From Micromonospora narathiwatensis (GTDB taxonomy: Bacteria > Actinomycetota > Actinomycetes > Mycobacteriales > Micromonosporaceae), in the NCBI RefSeq assembly GCF_900089605.1, contig NZ_LT594324.1, positions 3,348,001 through 3,412,000 of the forward strand: 64,000 bases of DNA, written 5' to 3'. Position 1 is the first letter of the stretch, and each line of letters begins with the position of its first letter. The position numbers and the translations under genes are program-made. Positions 44,607-53,005 of this stretch are shown here, in pieces. The notes below the pieces were generated by a model, which worked only from the letters and a program-made list of their open reading frames with translations, searched no databases and was not told the DNA's origin.

Positions 44607-45836
44607 ATGGAGCAATCGTGGGTCGGAACCTGGTGGCCGGCGCTGCGACGGGTCGTCGCCGGACCGGACGTCCCGCCCGCCCGGACGCCGCCCGAGCGCT
44701 GGCCCCGGCTGGCCCGGTTCCTGCGCCCGGCCGGCCTGTTCGCGATGGTCGGCCTCTTCGCCGCCACCCTCGCCTGGGAGTACAACCGGCACCTGCCCGG
44801 GATCGTGCCGCCGTTGTTCGCGGCGCTGACCATCGCCCCGCTGCTCGTCCTGCCCCGGCGCCCCCTGCTCGCCTGGCGGCTCACCATGGTCGCGCTGGCC
44901 ACCTGCACGTTCAACGCCCCGCCACGCGCGCCCTGGCCGTGGAGCCCGGTGCTGGTGCTCGGGTCGCTGCTCGTGCTCGCGATCGTCGCCGCCCGGGTGG
45001 ACCGACCGATGCTGGTCTGGGTGGGGCTGATCACCGTGTTGCCGGTGCTCACCCTGGTCCACCCGAACAACCGGGTCGGCGTCCTGCTCCTGGTCCTGGT
45101 CCTGCTGGTGCTCGGCGACCTGGTACGAGGCAACCGGCTCTCCCGCCACGCGCTGGCCGCGCAGACCGAACTCAGCGAGCGGGAGCAGGAGCGCCGGGCG
45201 GTGCTGGAGGAACGCGCCCGGATCGCCCGGGAACTGCACGACGTGGTCGCCCACCACATGTCGATGATCGCCGTGCAGGCGGAGACCGCGCCGTACCGTC
45301 TCGCCGAGGTGCCGGACGGCGCGCGCGCCGAGTTCACCGCCATCGCCGGCTCGGCCCGGGAGGCGCTGACCGACATGCGCCGCCTGTTGGGTGTGCTGCG
45401 CAGCGAGTCGACCGGTCCACAGACCGCGCCGCAGCCCGACCTGACCGACGTCCCGGCGATGGTGGACGCCGCCCGCCGGGCCGGCCTCGCGGTCACCCTG
45501 CACGCCCCCGCGCCGGCCGCCGGGGCGCCCGCGCCGGTCGGGCTGGCCGCGTACCGGATCGTGCAGGAGGGGCTGGCGAACGCCGCCCGGCACGCGCCCG
45601 GGGCCGCGGTGCGGGTCAGCGTCCGGCCCGGAGCACGGGGCCTGGCGGTCCGGGTCGAGAACACCGCCGGCCCGGCCGGCCCGAGCACCGCCGAGCGGGG
45701 CGCCGGGCACGGGTTGACCGGCATGCGCGAACGGGCCCTCGCGCTGGGCGGCACGTTCGCCGCCGGACCACTCGACGACGGCGGGTACGCCGTCGACGCG
45801 CTGCTGCCGTACGACGGGGAGGACGGGAACGGATGA
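44607..45836 (+). CDS. Two-component sensor histidine kinase (NarL-partner type)
   Basis: 409-residue membrane sensor kinase. Residues ~30-165 contain about five hydrophobic segments with no sizeable outside domain, so the signal is probably sensed within the membrane. The HisKA_3 dimerisation box is ELHDVVAHHMSM with His211 as the phosphorylated residue, followed by a degenerate ATPase domain (LAAYRIVQEGLANAARHA and GHGLTGMRERALALGG). It overlaps the response-regulator gene by ATGA. Its promoter faces the fabG operon. The stimulus cannot be told. Confidence 0.92.
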   Translation: MEQSWVGTWWPALRRVVAGPDVPPARTPPERWPRLARFLRPAGLFAMVGLFAATLAWEYNRHLPGIVPPLFAALTIAPLLVLPRRPLLAWRLTMVALATCTFNAPPRAPWPWSPVLVLGSLLVLAIVAARVDRPMLVWVGLITVLPVLTLVHPNNRVGVLLLVLVLLVLGDLVRGNRLSRHALAAQTELSEREQERRAVLEERARIARELHDVVAHHMSMIAVQAETAPYRLAEVPDGARAEFTAIAGSAREALTDMRRLLGVLRSESTGPQTAPQPDLTDVPAMVDAARRAGLAVTLHAPAPAAGAPAPVGLAAYRIVQEGLANAARHAPGAAVRVSVRPGARGLAVRVENTAGPAGPSTAERGAGHGLTGMRERALALGGTFAAGPLDDGGYAVDALLPYDGEDGNG

Positions 45837-46495
45837 TCAGGGTGCTGATCGCCGACGACCAGGCGATGGTCCGGCAGGGGTTCGGCGCGCTGCTGGCCGC
45901 CCAGCCGGACCTGCTCGTGGTCGGGGACGCCGCCGACGGCGCGGCGGCCGTGGCGGCGACCCGCCGGCTGGACCCGGACGTGGTGCTGATGGACGTGCGG
46001 ATGCCGGTGCTGGACGGGCTGGCCGCCACCCGCCAACTGCTCGGCGACCGCCGTGCGGACCGCCCCCGGGTGCTCATCCTGACCACCTTCGACCTGGACG
46101 ACTACGTCTACGAGGCGCTGCGCGCCGGGGCGAGCGGGTTCCTGCTCAAGGACGCCCCCGCCGCCGACCTGGTGCACGCGGTCCGGGTGGTGGCGGCCGG
46201 CGACGCGCTGCTCGCGCCGGCCGTGACCCGCCGGTTGATCGCCGAGTTCGCCGCCCGGCCCGGGCACCGGCGGCCCCGCCCGGCCGACCTGGCCGGCCTG
46301 ACTCCCCGGGAGACCGACGTGCTGCGCCTGATCGCCCGGGGCCGGTCCAACGCGGAGATCGCCGCCGACCTGGTGGTCGCCGAGCAGACGGTCAAGACCC
46401 ACGTCGGGCGGATCCTGGCCAAGCTCCAGCTCCGCGACCGCGCCCAGGCCGTGGTCGTCGCGTACGAGACCGGTCTGGTGGCCGCGGGCGAGTAG
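45833..46495 (+). CDS. LuxR/NarL family response regulator
   Basis: 220-residue DNA-binding response regulator. The receiver domain has the acidic pair VLIADDQ, phospho-acceptor Asp54 in VVLMDVRMP, the conserved Thr in LILTTF and Lys in FLLKDAP. The C-terminal LuxR helix-turn-helix reads LTPRETDVLRLIARG then SNAEIAADLVVAEQTVKTHV. Start codon overlaps the kinase stop (ATGA), so kinase and regulator are made in step. Targets are unknown; the hydrolase and acyltransferase genes downstream are candidates. Confidence 0.93.
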   Translation: MIRVLIADDQAMVRQGFGALLAAQPDLLVVGDAADGAAAVAATRRLDPDVVLMDVRMPVLDGLAATRQLLGDRRADRPRVLILTTFDLDDYVYEALRAGASGFLLKDAPAADLVHAVRVVAAGDALLAPAVTRRLIAEFAARPGHRRPRPADLAGLTPRETDVLRLIARGRSNAEIAADLVVAEQTVKTHVGRILAKLQLRDRAQAVVVAYETGLVAAGE

Positions 46496-46594
46496 CCCTC
46501 GGGTAGCACGCCGGGAACCACCCGGCGGGGTGACGATCCTCGCCCCGTCCGCGCCGCATGCTCCCGCCGGAGGACCATCCGGAGGGAGACGACG

Positions 46595-47494
46595 ATGCAC
46601 TGGACCCGACCTGCCCGCGCGGCGCTGACCGTGCTGCTCGGCCTCGGCCTGCTGCTGCCGGACCGCCCCGACCCGCTGGCACCGGCCGCGTACGTCGAGG
46701 CGTATCCGGTGGTGGCGGCGCGGCTGCGGGCGGCCGGACCGCCGTACGAGGGCTGGGCCGAGGCGGGCCGACGGTTCCTGGTCTTCGATCCGCGCGGCGA
46801 CGGCCTCGCGGTGGAGGTGCTCGGCGACCTGGCCACCGCCGACCGGATCGCGGTGCTGGTGCCCGGGGTGGGCAGCACGCTGCGCGACTTCGACCGGGGG
46901 CTGGGCGGGGTGGCGCGGCGCGCGCCGGCCCGGCAGGGCGCCGAGCTGTACGAGGCGCTGCGTGCCCGAACCCCCGACGCCCGGGTCGCGGTGCTGGTCT
47001 GGCTCGGCTACGACCCGCCCGACGGGGTGACGACGGCGGCGGGCCCGACCGCGGCCCGCCGGGGAGCCGACGCCCTCCTGGCTCAGCTACGGCTGCTCGC
47101 CGCCCGCCGCCCGGACGCCACGGTGACGCTGGTCGGGCACAGCTACGGGGCGCTTGTCGTGGGGCTCGCCGCCCGCCGGTCGCCGGTCGAGGTGACCGAC
47201 GTGGTGTCGCTCGGCGGGGTGGGCGTCGGCGTGGATCGGGCCGACGAGCTGGCTCGGGTACGGATCTGGGCCGCGGAGGCGCCCACCGACTGGATCCGCC
47301 GGGTGCCGGAGGTACGGCTGCCCGGTCTCGGCCACGGCGTCCGCCCGGGCGACCCGGTCTTCGGGGCGCGACCACTGCCCACGGCAGGCGTGACCGGCCA
47401 CGACGGCTACCTGGCACCCGGCAGCGCCACGACGGCCGCGGTGGCGTCGGTCGTGCTCACCGGCACCGACGACGAAGGCACGGTGGCACCGTGA
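46595..47494 (+). CDS. Alpha/beta hydrolase (DUF1023-like)
   Basis: 299-residue protein with an N-terminal hydrophobic segment (residues 7-25) that may be a signal peptide or anchor. The fold is alpha/beta hydrolase: VLVPGVGSTLRDFDRG, a nucleophile elbow VGHSYGALVVGL with the catalytic Ser, and a C-terminal His in VTGHDGYL. It resembles the actinobacterial DUF1023 group of unknown substrate. ATG at 46595 has GGAGGGAG upstream. Its TGA overlaps the first GTG of the next gene (GTGA), and that junction has been tandemly repeated. Confidence 0.86.
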   Translation: MHWTRPARAALTVLLGLGLLLPDRPDPLAPAAYVEAYPVVAARLRAAGPPYEGWAEAGRRFLVFDPRGDGLAVEVLGDLATADRIAVLVPGVGSTLRDFDRGLGGVARRAPARQGAELYEALRARTPDARVAVLVWLGYDPPDGVTTAAGPTAARRGADALLAQLRLLAARRPDATVTLVGHSYGALVVGLAARRSPVEVTDVVSLGGVGVGVDRADELARVRIWAAEAPTDWIRRVPEVRLPGLGHGVRPGDPVFGARPLPTAGVTGHDGYLAPGSATTAAVASVVLTGTDDEGTVAP

Positions 47495-47730
47495 GCGCGA
47501 GGAGCGAGCCGGGCCTGCGAGCCCCGCAGCCGCGAACAGAAGGCGGCACCGTGAGCGCGAGGAGCGAGCCGGGCCTGCGAGCCCCACAGCCGCGAACAGA
47601 AGGCGGCACCGTGAGCGCGAGGAGCGAGCCGGGCCTGCGAGCCCCACAGCCGCGAACAAACGACAACACCGTGAGCGCGAGGAGCGAGCCGGGCTGGCGG
47701 GCCCCGCGGCCACGTACCGCGCCGTCTTCG
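47491..47730 (+). repeat. 60-bp tandem repeat, four units, at a gene junction
   Basis: Exact 60-bp period: units at 47491-47550, 47551-47610, 47611-47670 and a diverged 47671-47730. Each begins CACC then GTGAGCGCGAGGAGCGAGCC. The first three units differ by only a few bases. Because 60 is divisible by three, all four GTG codons are in one frame and the region encodes 20-residue repeats (V-S-A-R-S-E-P-G-L-R-A-P and so on). It starts exactly at the stop/start overlap of the two genes. Confidence 0.93.
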
Positions 47731-48888
47731 CGGCGGGACCGGGTGGTCGACGCGCTGCGGGCGTACGCGATCGGCGGGGTGGTGCTCGGGCACTGGCTGG
47801 TCACGGCACTCGTGCTGACCGCCGACGGTTCCCTGCACACGGCCAGCCCGCTGACCGCGTTGCCGGCCCTTGCGCCGGCCACCTGGCTGCTGCAGACCCT
47901 CGGCCTGTTCTTCTTCACCGCCGGTTACGCGGCCACCCGGTCGCTGGCCGGGTACCCGCAGGGCGCCGGGCGCTGGCTGGCCCGGCGGCTGGGCCGGCTG
48001 CTGCGCCCGGCGCTGGCGCTGGCCGGCATCGGGTCCGGGCTGCTGCTGGCCGCGATCGTCCTGGGCACCCCGGAGGGCACCCTCACCGTGGCGGTCACGC
48101 TGGCCGTCAGCCCGCTGTGGTTCCTGCTGCCGTTGGTGGCGCTCTCCGTGCTGACCGGGCCGCTGCGGGCGGCCGTACGCCGCTGGGGCCCGCTGCGGTG
48201 CGCCGCCCCGGCGGTGGCCGTGGTGGCCGCCGCCGACCTGGCCGCGCGGGTGCTGTCGGCGACCCCCGGGCGGCTGCCGGTCACGCTGTTGGCCGCGTGG
48301 GCGGTGCCCTGGCTGCTCGGGGTCGCGCACGCCGACGGACGGCTGACCGGTTCCCGCCCGGCCGCCGGGCTCGCGGCGGCCGGCGGCGTGGCGCTCGCCG
48401 GGCTGGTCGCGCTCGGCTACCCGGCGAGCGCGGTGGGGGTGCCCGGAGCGGGGATGTCGAACCTGTACCCGCCGTCGCTGTTCGCCGTCGCGCTGGCGGT
48501 GGGCCAGGTCGGCCTCGCGCTGCTGGCCCGGCCCGCGCTGGCCCGGCTGGTGGCCCGGCCCTGGCCGGCGCGGCTGGTGACCGCGGTCAACCGGGAGGCG
48601 ATCGGGATCTATCTCTGGCACCAGCCGGTGCTGCTCGCGGTGACCGCGCTCACCGCGCACCTCGTCCGCCCGCTGCCGGGTCTGCACACCGCGCCGGCCG
48701 GCCCCGGCTGGGTGGCCGCCCGGCTCTGCTGGCTGCCGCTGTTCGCCCTGGTCCTGGTCGCGCTGTTGGCGCCGAGGCGCAGGGCGTCGGGTGGCCGCCT
48801 CGGCACGGTCGCGGCCGGGTCGTCCGCCGACCGGGGCGTTCCGGCGGCGGGAAGGGTCGGGGCCGGGCCGACTGCCACGCCTCGCTGA
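47491..48888 (+). CDS. Acyltransferase 3 family protein with repeat N-terminus
   Basis: About 465-residue membrane acyltransferase. The first ~75 residues are three and a half copies of a 20-residue Arg/Pro/Ser-rich repeat; the conserved domain then begins RDRVVDALRAYAIGGVVLGHW and continues through about ten hydrophobic segments (FFFTAGYAATRSL, PLWFLLPLVALSVL, IGIYLWHQPVLLAV). Any of four GTG codons (47491, 47551, 47611, 47671) could be the start; the last gives the length normal for the family. Each is preceded by GGCGGCACC or similar. It resembles the acyltransferase at 12.8 kb. Acceptor unknown. Confidence 0.82.
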   Translation: MSARSEPGLRAPQPRTEGGTVSARSEPGLRAPQPRTEGGTVSARSEPGLRAPQPRTNDNTVSARSEPGWRAPRPRTAPSSRRDRVVDALRAYAIGGVVLGHWLVTALVLTADGSLHTASPLTALPALAPATWLLQTLGLFFFTAGYAATRSLAGYPQGAGRWLARRLGRLLRPALALAGIGSGLLLAAIVLGTPEGTLTVAVTLAVSPLWFLLPLVALSVLTGPLRAAVRRWGPLRCAAPAVAVVAAADLAARVLSATPGRLPVTLLAAWAVPWLLGVAHADGRLTGSRPAAGLAAAGGVALAGLVALGYPASAVGVPGAGMSNLYPPSLFAVALAVGQVGLALLARPALARLVARPWPARLVTAVNREAIGIYLWHQPVLLAVTALTAHLVRPLPGLHTAPAGPGWVAARLCWLPLFALVLVALLAPRRRASGGRLGTVAAGSSADRGVPAAGRVGAGPTATPR

Positions 48889-48942
48889 CGTCAGCCCGGC
48901 CCGCGCGGCGCGGGCCGTCCCGGAGGAGACGGCGTCGGCCGG

Positions 48943-48988
48943 GTGCCGCGACCCGGCACCCGGTCGGCCGAGTGCCGGGTCGCGGCAC
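48943..48988 (+). terminator. Perfect 17-bp hairpin after the acyltransferase gene
   Basis: GTGCCGCGACCCGGCAC (48943-48959) and GTGCCGGGTCGCGGCAC (48972-48988) are exact reverse complements around a 12-base loop. It lies 54 bp after the acyltransferase stop. Strong stem without a U-tract, as expected for an intrinsic terminator in this GC range. Confidence 0.6.
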
Positions 48989-48996
48989 GGCGGGTG

Positions 48997-49002
48997 TACG
49001 AT
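48997..49002 (+). promoter_or_regulatory. -10 box TACGAT at the head of a long leader
   Basis: TACGAT lies just past the 17-bp hairpin. A transcript from about 49009 would carry a 320-base leader before the small membrane ORF at 49330. I see no protein gene in 48889-49329 apart from two micro-ORFs, one of 17 codons (49070-49123) and one of six (49127-49147). Confidence 0.4.
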
Positions 49003-49069
49003 GATCCCGTTCGCGGGCCGTGGTATCGCCCGCCTTCCGGAGCCCCGCCGACCGCAGGAGGTGATCGCT

Positions 49070-49123
49070 GTGCGAGATGGCGATCCTTCCAGTCGTGGCC
49101 GGGCCCGTCGTCAGCCCCGCTGA
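49070..49123 (+). CDS. Putative 17-residue leader peptide
   Basis: GTG at 49070 is preceded by a strong AGGAGG at 49056-49061 with eight bases of spacing and opens 17 sense codons rich in Arg, Ser and Gly. Such a good ribosome site on so short a frame, inside a long leader with a promoter box, suggests a regulatory upstream ORF. No family is recognised. Confidence 0.35.
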   Translation: MRDGDPSSRGRARRQPR

Positions 49124-49329
49124 GCCATGACTCAGTCGTCGAGCTGACCCAGCTTCCCGCGCCTCCGCACCGCCCGTCTCCCGACCGAACAGCCGGGGAC
49201 GATCGTGTCGCGCGGCCCGTCGGCCGCCCGTGGAGGAGCACCCCGGTCACGACTCTCGTGTGCGTACGCCCCGATCCACCCTGCGGCCCGGCCGTCGAGC
49301 CCGGACCGCCGTCGCCACGGAGCAGTCCC

Positions 49330-49413
49330 ATGAGCCGTTACGTCGCCCCGCTGGGCTTCACCCTCGCCGCCGTCTGGGTGGCCGTCCTCTTCATCCTGAC
49401 CGGCGCTCGCTGA
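49330..49413 (+). CDS. 27-residue single-span membrane peptide
   Basis: ATG at 49330 has GGAG seven bases upstream and encodes 27 residues: a short polar start (M-S-R-Y), one hydrophobic span of about 18 residues (GFTLAAVWVAVLFIL) and a Gly-Ala-Arg end. The frame is open further upstream, but the upstream translation is low-complexity. The size, single span and ribosome site suit a small membrane protein; no homologue is known to me. It converges with the VWA gene, whose stop is at 49486. Confidence 0.5.
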   Translation: MSRYVAPLGFTLAAVWVAVLFILTGAR

Positions 49414-49485
49414 CCGCGCCGGCCGGGACGCCCCCGACCGGCCGGTACCCGAGATCGCCGATCGGCCGGCCCCGGCCGTCCCGCC

Positions 49486-50436
49486 TCAGATCAGGCGGGA
49501 CGACCAGAGCAGGCTCAGCCCACCGGCGCAGAGGGCGAAGAGCAGCGCCAGCCCCGCGTACCACTGAGTGATCTCGCGCGGCTCGGTCCGGAACCCGATC
49601 GAGCTGCCCATGTCCTGGTACACCTGCTTCAGCTCGGTCACCGAGGCAGCCTCGTAGAAGTAGCCCCGAGTGGTCTCCGCCAGCTGCGACAGCGCCGTAC
49701 GGTCCACCGGCACCCGCTGGAGCTGGCCACCGATGTCCACCTGACCCGAGTCGGTGCCGAACGCGATGGTGGAGACCGGCACGTTCGCCGCCTGCGCGGC
49801 GGCCGCCGCCTCCTCCACCGACCGCCCCGAGGTGCGGTAACCGTCGGAGAGCAGCACGATCCGGGCCGGCGGGATGCCCGCCGCGCCGTCCGCGGGCACC
49901 GAGCGGATCGCCTCCAGGCAGGTGAAGACCGCCTCACCGGTGGCGGTCGCCTCGGCCAGCACCAGGCCGTCGATGGCGGTGGTCACCGCCGCCCGGTCCT
50001 TGGTCGGCGGCACCAGCACGTTCGCCGCCTTGGCGAAGGACACCAGCCCGACGTTGTAGCTGTTCGGCAGCTCCCCGACGAACTGCTTCGCCGCCTCCTG
50101 GGCGGCCTCCAACCGGTTCGGCGCGACGTCATCGGCCTGCATCGACAGCGACACGTCGATGGCGAGCATCACGGTGGCCCGCTCCAGGGGTTCCCGGGTG
50201 TCCACCGCCGGCCGGGCCAGCGCGCTGGCCAGCACCAGCAGACAGAGCAGGAACACGGTGGCCGCCGCGTGCCGCCGCCAGCCCAGGCCCTTGGGCGCGA
50301 GGGTACGCAGCAGGTCGACGTTGGTGAACCGCATCGCGTACGACCGGCGGTGCAGCTGCCGCCAGACGTACGCGGCGGCCAGGGCGAGCACCGGCAGCAC
50401 GGCCAGCAGCCACCACGGTTGCAGAAAACGGATCAT
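49486..50436 (-). CDS. VWA-domain membrane protein (BatA-like)
   Basis: 316-residue membrane protein with two N-terminal spans (residues ~5-25 and ~57-75), a von Willebrand A domain from ~90 and a C-terminal span (~292-312). The metal-ion site is D94-V-S-L-S98 with a later IVLLSDGYRTSG. It is the third gene of a MoxR-DUF58-VWA operon, the Bat-type arrangement that is thought to assist assembly or stress resistance of envelope proteins. Its ATG overlaps the DUF58 stop (ATGA). Confidence 0.9.
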   Translation of the reverse strand: MIRFLQPWWLLAVLPVLALAAAYVWRQLHRRSYAMRFTNVDLLRTLAPKGLGWRRHAAATVFLLCLLVLASALARPAVDTREPLERATVMLAIDVSLSMQADDVAPNRLEAAQEAAKQFVGELPNSYNVGLVSFAKAANVLVPPTKDRAAVTTAIDGLVLAEATATGEAVFTCLEAIRSVPADGAAGIPPARIVLLSDGYRTSGRSVEEAAAAAQAANVPVSTIAFGTDSGQVDIGGQLQRVPVDRTALSQLAETTRGYFYEAASVTELKQVYQDMGSSIGFRTEPREITQWYAGLALLFALCAGGLSLLWSSRLI

Positions 50437-51431
50437 CGGGTCGTCCCTCGGGTCCGGGCGTGCCGCTGCGCGGCGACGAACCGCACCAGGTCCAGCAGCC
50501 AGTCTCGGTCGGTACGCAGCCGCAGGTGGGCCGCGCCGGCGGCGCGCAGTTCACCGGCGATGGCCGCGCGCTGGGCGGCCGCCGCCTCGGCGTACCGGCG
50601 GCGCAGGGCCGGGTCGGCGGTCTGCACCTCGTGCAGCTCGCCCGACTCCGGATCCACCACCGGCAGCACCCCCACGTCGGGCAGCTCCAACTCGCGCGGA
50701 TCGACCACCTCGACCGCCAGCACGTCGTGCCGGACCCGCAGCTTACGGATCGGCCGACCCCACTGCTCCGGCGGCGCGAGGAAGTCGGAGATGACCACCG
50801 CCACGCCGCGCCGGCGCGGCGGCCGGTTGAGCATGTCGACCAGCGTCCCGAGGTCGCTGCGCCCGGGGCGGATCTCGGTGCCGGCGATGGCCCGGAGCAG
50901 CCCCTGCGCCTCCTTGCGGCCGGCCCGGGCGGGCAACCGCAGCAGCGTACCGGGGCCGGTGGCCTCCGGGTCGCCCCGCCGGCGGCCGGTCCGCGAGCCC
51001 GCCCCACGCCCCGCACCCGCGGTGGCGCCGGTGCCGACCACCGCGCCGATCCGGTTGCCGCCACGAACGGTCAGGTGGGCCAGGGCGGCCGCAGCGGCGA
51101 CCACCACGTCCCGCTTGAGCCACCGCCCGGTGCCGAAGTCCAGGCTGGCCGACAGGTCGACCGCCAGCCAGGTCTCCAGCTCCCGGTCGGCCACGGTCCG
51201 CCGGACGTGCGGCAGCGTCGTCCGCGCGGTGACCGGCCAGTCCATCCGGCGTACGTCGTCGCCGGGGCGGTACTCGCGGGACTCCCCCGCCTCGCTGCCC
51301 GGCCCGGGCAGCAGCCCGGCGTAGTCGCCCTGGAGCAGGCCGTCGAGCTTGCGGGTGACCATGAGCTGCAACCGGGCGAGGACAGCCCCGGAGCGGTCGC
51401 CGGTGGCCGGCAGCCGGCTGGGTGGGGTCAC
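50433..51431 (-). CDS. DUF58 domain protein
   Basis: 332-residue soluble DUF58 protein, partner of MoxR ATPases. The signature GESREYRPGDDVRRMDW is at residues ~50-66, followed by WLAVDLSASLDFGTG and, in the second half, VAVVISDFLAPPEQW, which together form a VWA-like fold. Between them (about residues 130-160) sits a Gly/Arg/Ala-rich insertion not normally conserved. GTG at 51431 overlaps the MoxR stop (GTGA) and the gene overlaps the VWA gene at its end, so all three are translated together. Confidence 0.9.
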   Translation of the reverse strand: MTPPSRLPATGDRSGAVLARLQLMVTRKLDGLLQGDYAGLLPGPGSEAGESREYRPGDDVRRMDWPVTARTTLPHVRRTVADRELETWLAVDLSASLDFGTGRWLKRDVVVAAAAALAHLTVRGGNRIGAVVGTGATAGAGRGAGSRTGRRRGDPEATGPGTLLRLPARAGRKEAQGLLRAIAGTEIRPGRSDLGTLVDMLNRPPRRRGVAVVISDFLAPPEQWGRPIRKLRVRHDVLAVEVVDPRELELPDVGVLPVVDPESGELHEVQTADPALRRRYAEAAAAQRAAIAGELRAAGAAHLRLRTDRDWLLDLVRFVAAQRHARTRGTTR

Positions 51432-52534
51432 GGCCGCTGCCCGGGCCAGCCGTTCCCCTGCGGAACGGCCGGTTGCGGCGTGGCCTGCTGCCGGGGCGCC
51501 ACCGCCGGCAACGGGATGGTCGACATCACCCGGTGCACGATGTGGTCGGCCGGTACGTCGTCGGCGAGCGCGTCGTAGCTGAGCACCAGCCGGTGGCGCA
51601 GGATGTCCGGGGCGATGTCCTGCACGTCCTGCGGCAGCGCGTAGTCCCGGCCGCGCAGCAGCGCCAGCGCCCGGGTGGCCCGGACCAGGCCGAGCGAGGC
51701 GCGTGGGCTGGCGCCGTACTGGATCAGCTGCGCCACGTCCGGCATGCCGTGCTCGGCGGGCGCGCGGGTCGCCAGCACCAGCCGGACCGCGTAGTCGACC
51801 AGCGCGTTGTGCACGAAGACCTGGTCGGCCTTGTGCTGCAGGGCGATCAGGTCCGGGGTGTCGAAGACCCGGGCCGGCTCGGGCGGCGCGACACCCATCC
51901 GGTAGACGATCTCCCGCTCCTCCGCGTCGGTCGGGTAGCCCACCACGATCTTCATCAGGAAGCGGTCCCGCTGCGCCTCCGGCAGCGGATAGACCCCCTC
52001 CTGCTCGATCGGGTTCTGGGTCGCCATCACCAGGAACGGGTCCGGCACCCGGTGGGACTCCCCGCCGATCGACACCTGGCGCTCGCTCATCACCTCCAGC
52101 AGCGCCGACTGCACCTTCGCCGGCGCCCGGTTGATCTCGTCGGCGAGCAGGAAGTTCACGAAGACCGGGCCCAGCTCGACGTCGAACTTCTCGCTGGACT
52201 GCCGGTAGATCCGGGTGCCCATGATGTCGGCCGGCACCAGGTCCGGGGTGAACTGCACCCGGGCGAACGAACCGCCGACCACCTTCGCGAGGGTCTCCAC
52301 CGCGAGGGTCTTGGCCACGCCGGGCACCCCCTCCAGCAGGCAGTGCCCCCGGGCGAGCAGGGCGACGAACATCCGCTCGACCATCCGGTCCTGGCCGACG
52401 ATCACCCGCTTGATCTCGAACAGCGCCCGCTCCAGCAGGGTGGCGTCCTGAGCCGGGGTGGTGACCGCCGGCGGCGGCGCGCCCGGCGCGGCCTCGGTCG
52501 GAATCGGGGCGTCGGGCGTGGTCGGCTGGGCCAC
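51428..52534 (-). CDS. MoxR family AAA+ ATPase
   Basis: 368-residue chaperone-like ATPase. Walker A is EGVPGVAKTLAV, Walker B LLADEINRAPAK, sensor 1 MATQNPIEQEGVYPLPEAQ and the arginine-finger region RDRFLMKIVVGYP. A ~35-residue Pro/Ala-rich start precedes the core. GTG at 52534 has GGAGG close upstream; the longer frame to 52663 is less likely. It is the promoter-proximal gene of the operon and should act on, or with, the DUF58 and VWA proteins. Confidence 0.92.
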   Translation of the reverse strand: MAQPTTPDAPIPTEAAPGAPPPAVTTPAQDATLLERALFEIKRVIVGQDRMVERMFVALLARGHCLLEGVPGVAKTLAVETLAKVVGGSFARVQFTPDLVPADIMGTRIYRQSSEKFDVELGPVFVNFLLADEINRAPAKVQSALLEVMSERQVSIGGESHRVPDPFLVMATQNPIEQEGVYPLPEAQRDRFLMKIVVGYPTDAEEREIVYRMGVAPPEPARVFDTPDLIALQHKADQVFVHNALVDYAVRLVLATRAPAEHGMPDVAQLIQYGASPRASLGLVRATRALALLRGRDYALPQDVQDIAPDILRHRLVLSYDALADDVPADHIVHRVMSTIPLPAVAPRQQATPQPAVPQGNGWPGQRP

Positions 52535-52761
52535 CGGTCCTCCACAGCTTGGTCGTCGTCGCGGCTTGGTGCGTATCAAGACTGTCATGCCCGGCTGTGA
52601 GCCGAGTGTGGGAGAGCGACGATTTTCGCCGCGCCGTCCCGCTGCACGGAAAACGCTGAACACGGGTGGACAACCACGGGTCCGGCGTGTGTACGATTCA
52701 CCCCGTCGCCGGGCGGCTCCCCCCGTGGCCGCCCGGCGCTAAACCTCCCGGTGCGCGGGCC

Positions 52762-52767
52762 TAGAAT
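52762..52767 (+). promoter_or_regulatory. -10 box TAGAAT of a leaderless promoter
   Basis: TAGAAT, seven bases, then GTG at 52775. It faces away from the MoxR operon. Confidence 0.65.
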
Positions 52768-52774
52768 CGCCCCG

Positions 52775-53005
52775 GTGACCACTCCCGCCCCCGCCGACGA
52801 GACGCCGATCTGTTCGGCGCGGGGGTGCCGCGTCCCCGCCGTCTGGGCATTGCGCTGGAACAATCCCCGCCTGCACGACGCCGACCGGCGCAAGACCTGG
52901 CTGGCCTGCGCCGACCACCGCGAATCGCTCGGCGCCTTCCTCGACGCACGTGGCTTCCTGCGCGAGGTGGTGGCGGTGCCGCAATCGCCTACGCTCGAAC
53001 CGTGA
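52775..53005 (+). CDS. Small conserved actinobacterial protein, zinc-ribbon-like
   Basis: 76-residue protein with a CSARGC pair near residues 13-18 and a later C-A-D-H, a pattern able to bind one metal ion. The core AVWALRWNNPRLHDADRRK and WLACADH is typical of a short conserved actinobacterial family, often mislabelled acetone carboxylase. Function unknown. GTG is set by a leaderless box. Its TGA overlaps the GTG of a micro-ORF at 53002, which in turn overlaps the next gene. Confidence 0.82.
   Translation: MTTPAPADETPICSARGCRVPAVWALRWNNPRLHDADRRKTWLACADHRESLGAFLDARGFLREVVAVPQSPTLEP

Noticed and set aside
47491..47730. Tandem repeats as a CRISPR array
   Set aside because: The 60-bp units are contiguous with no unique spacers, are in frame and encode protein; no cas genes are present.
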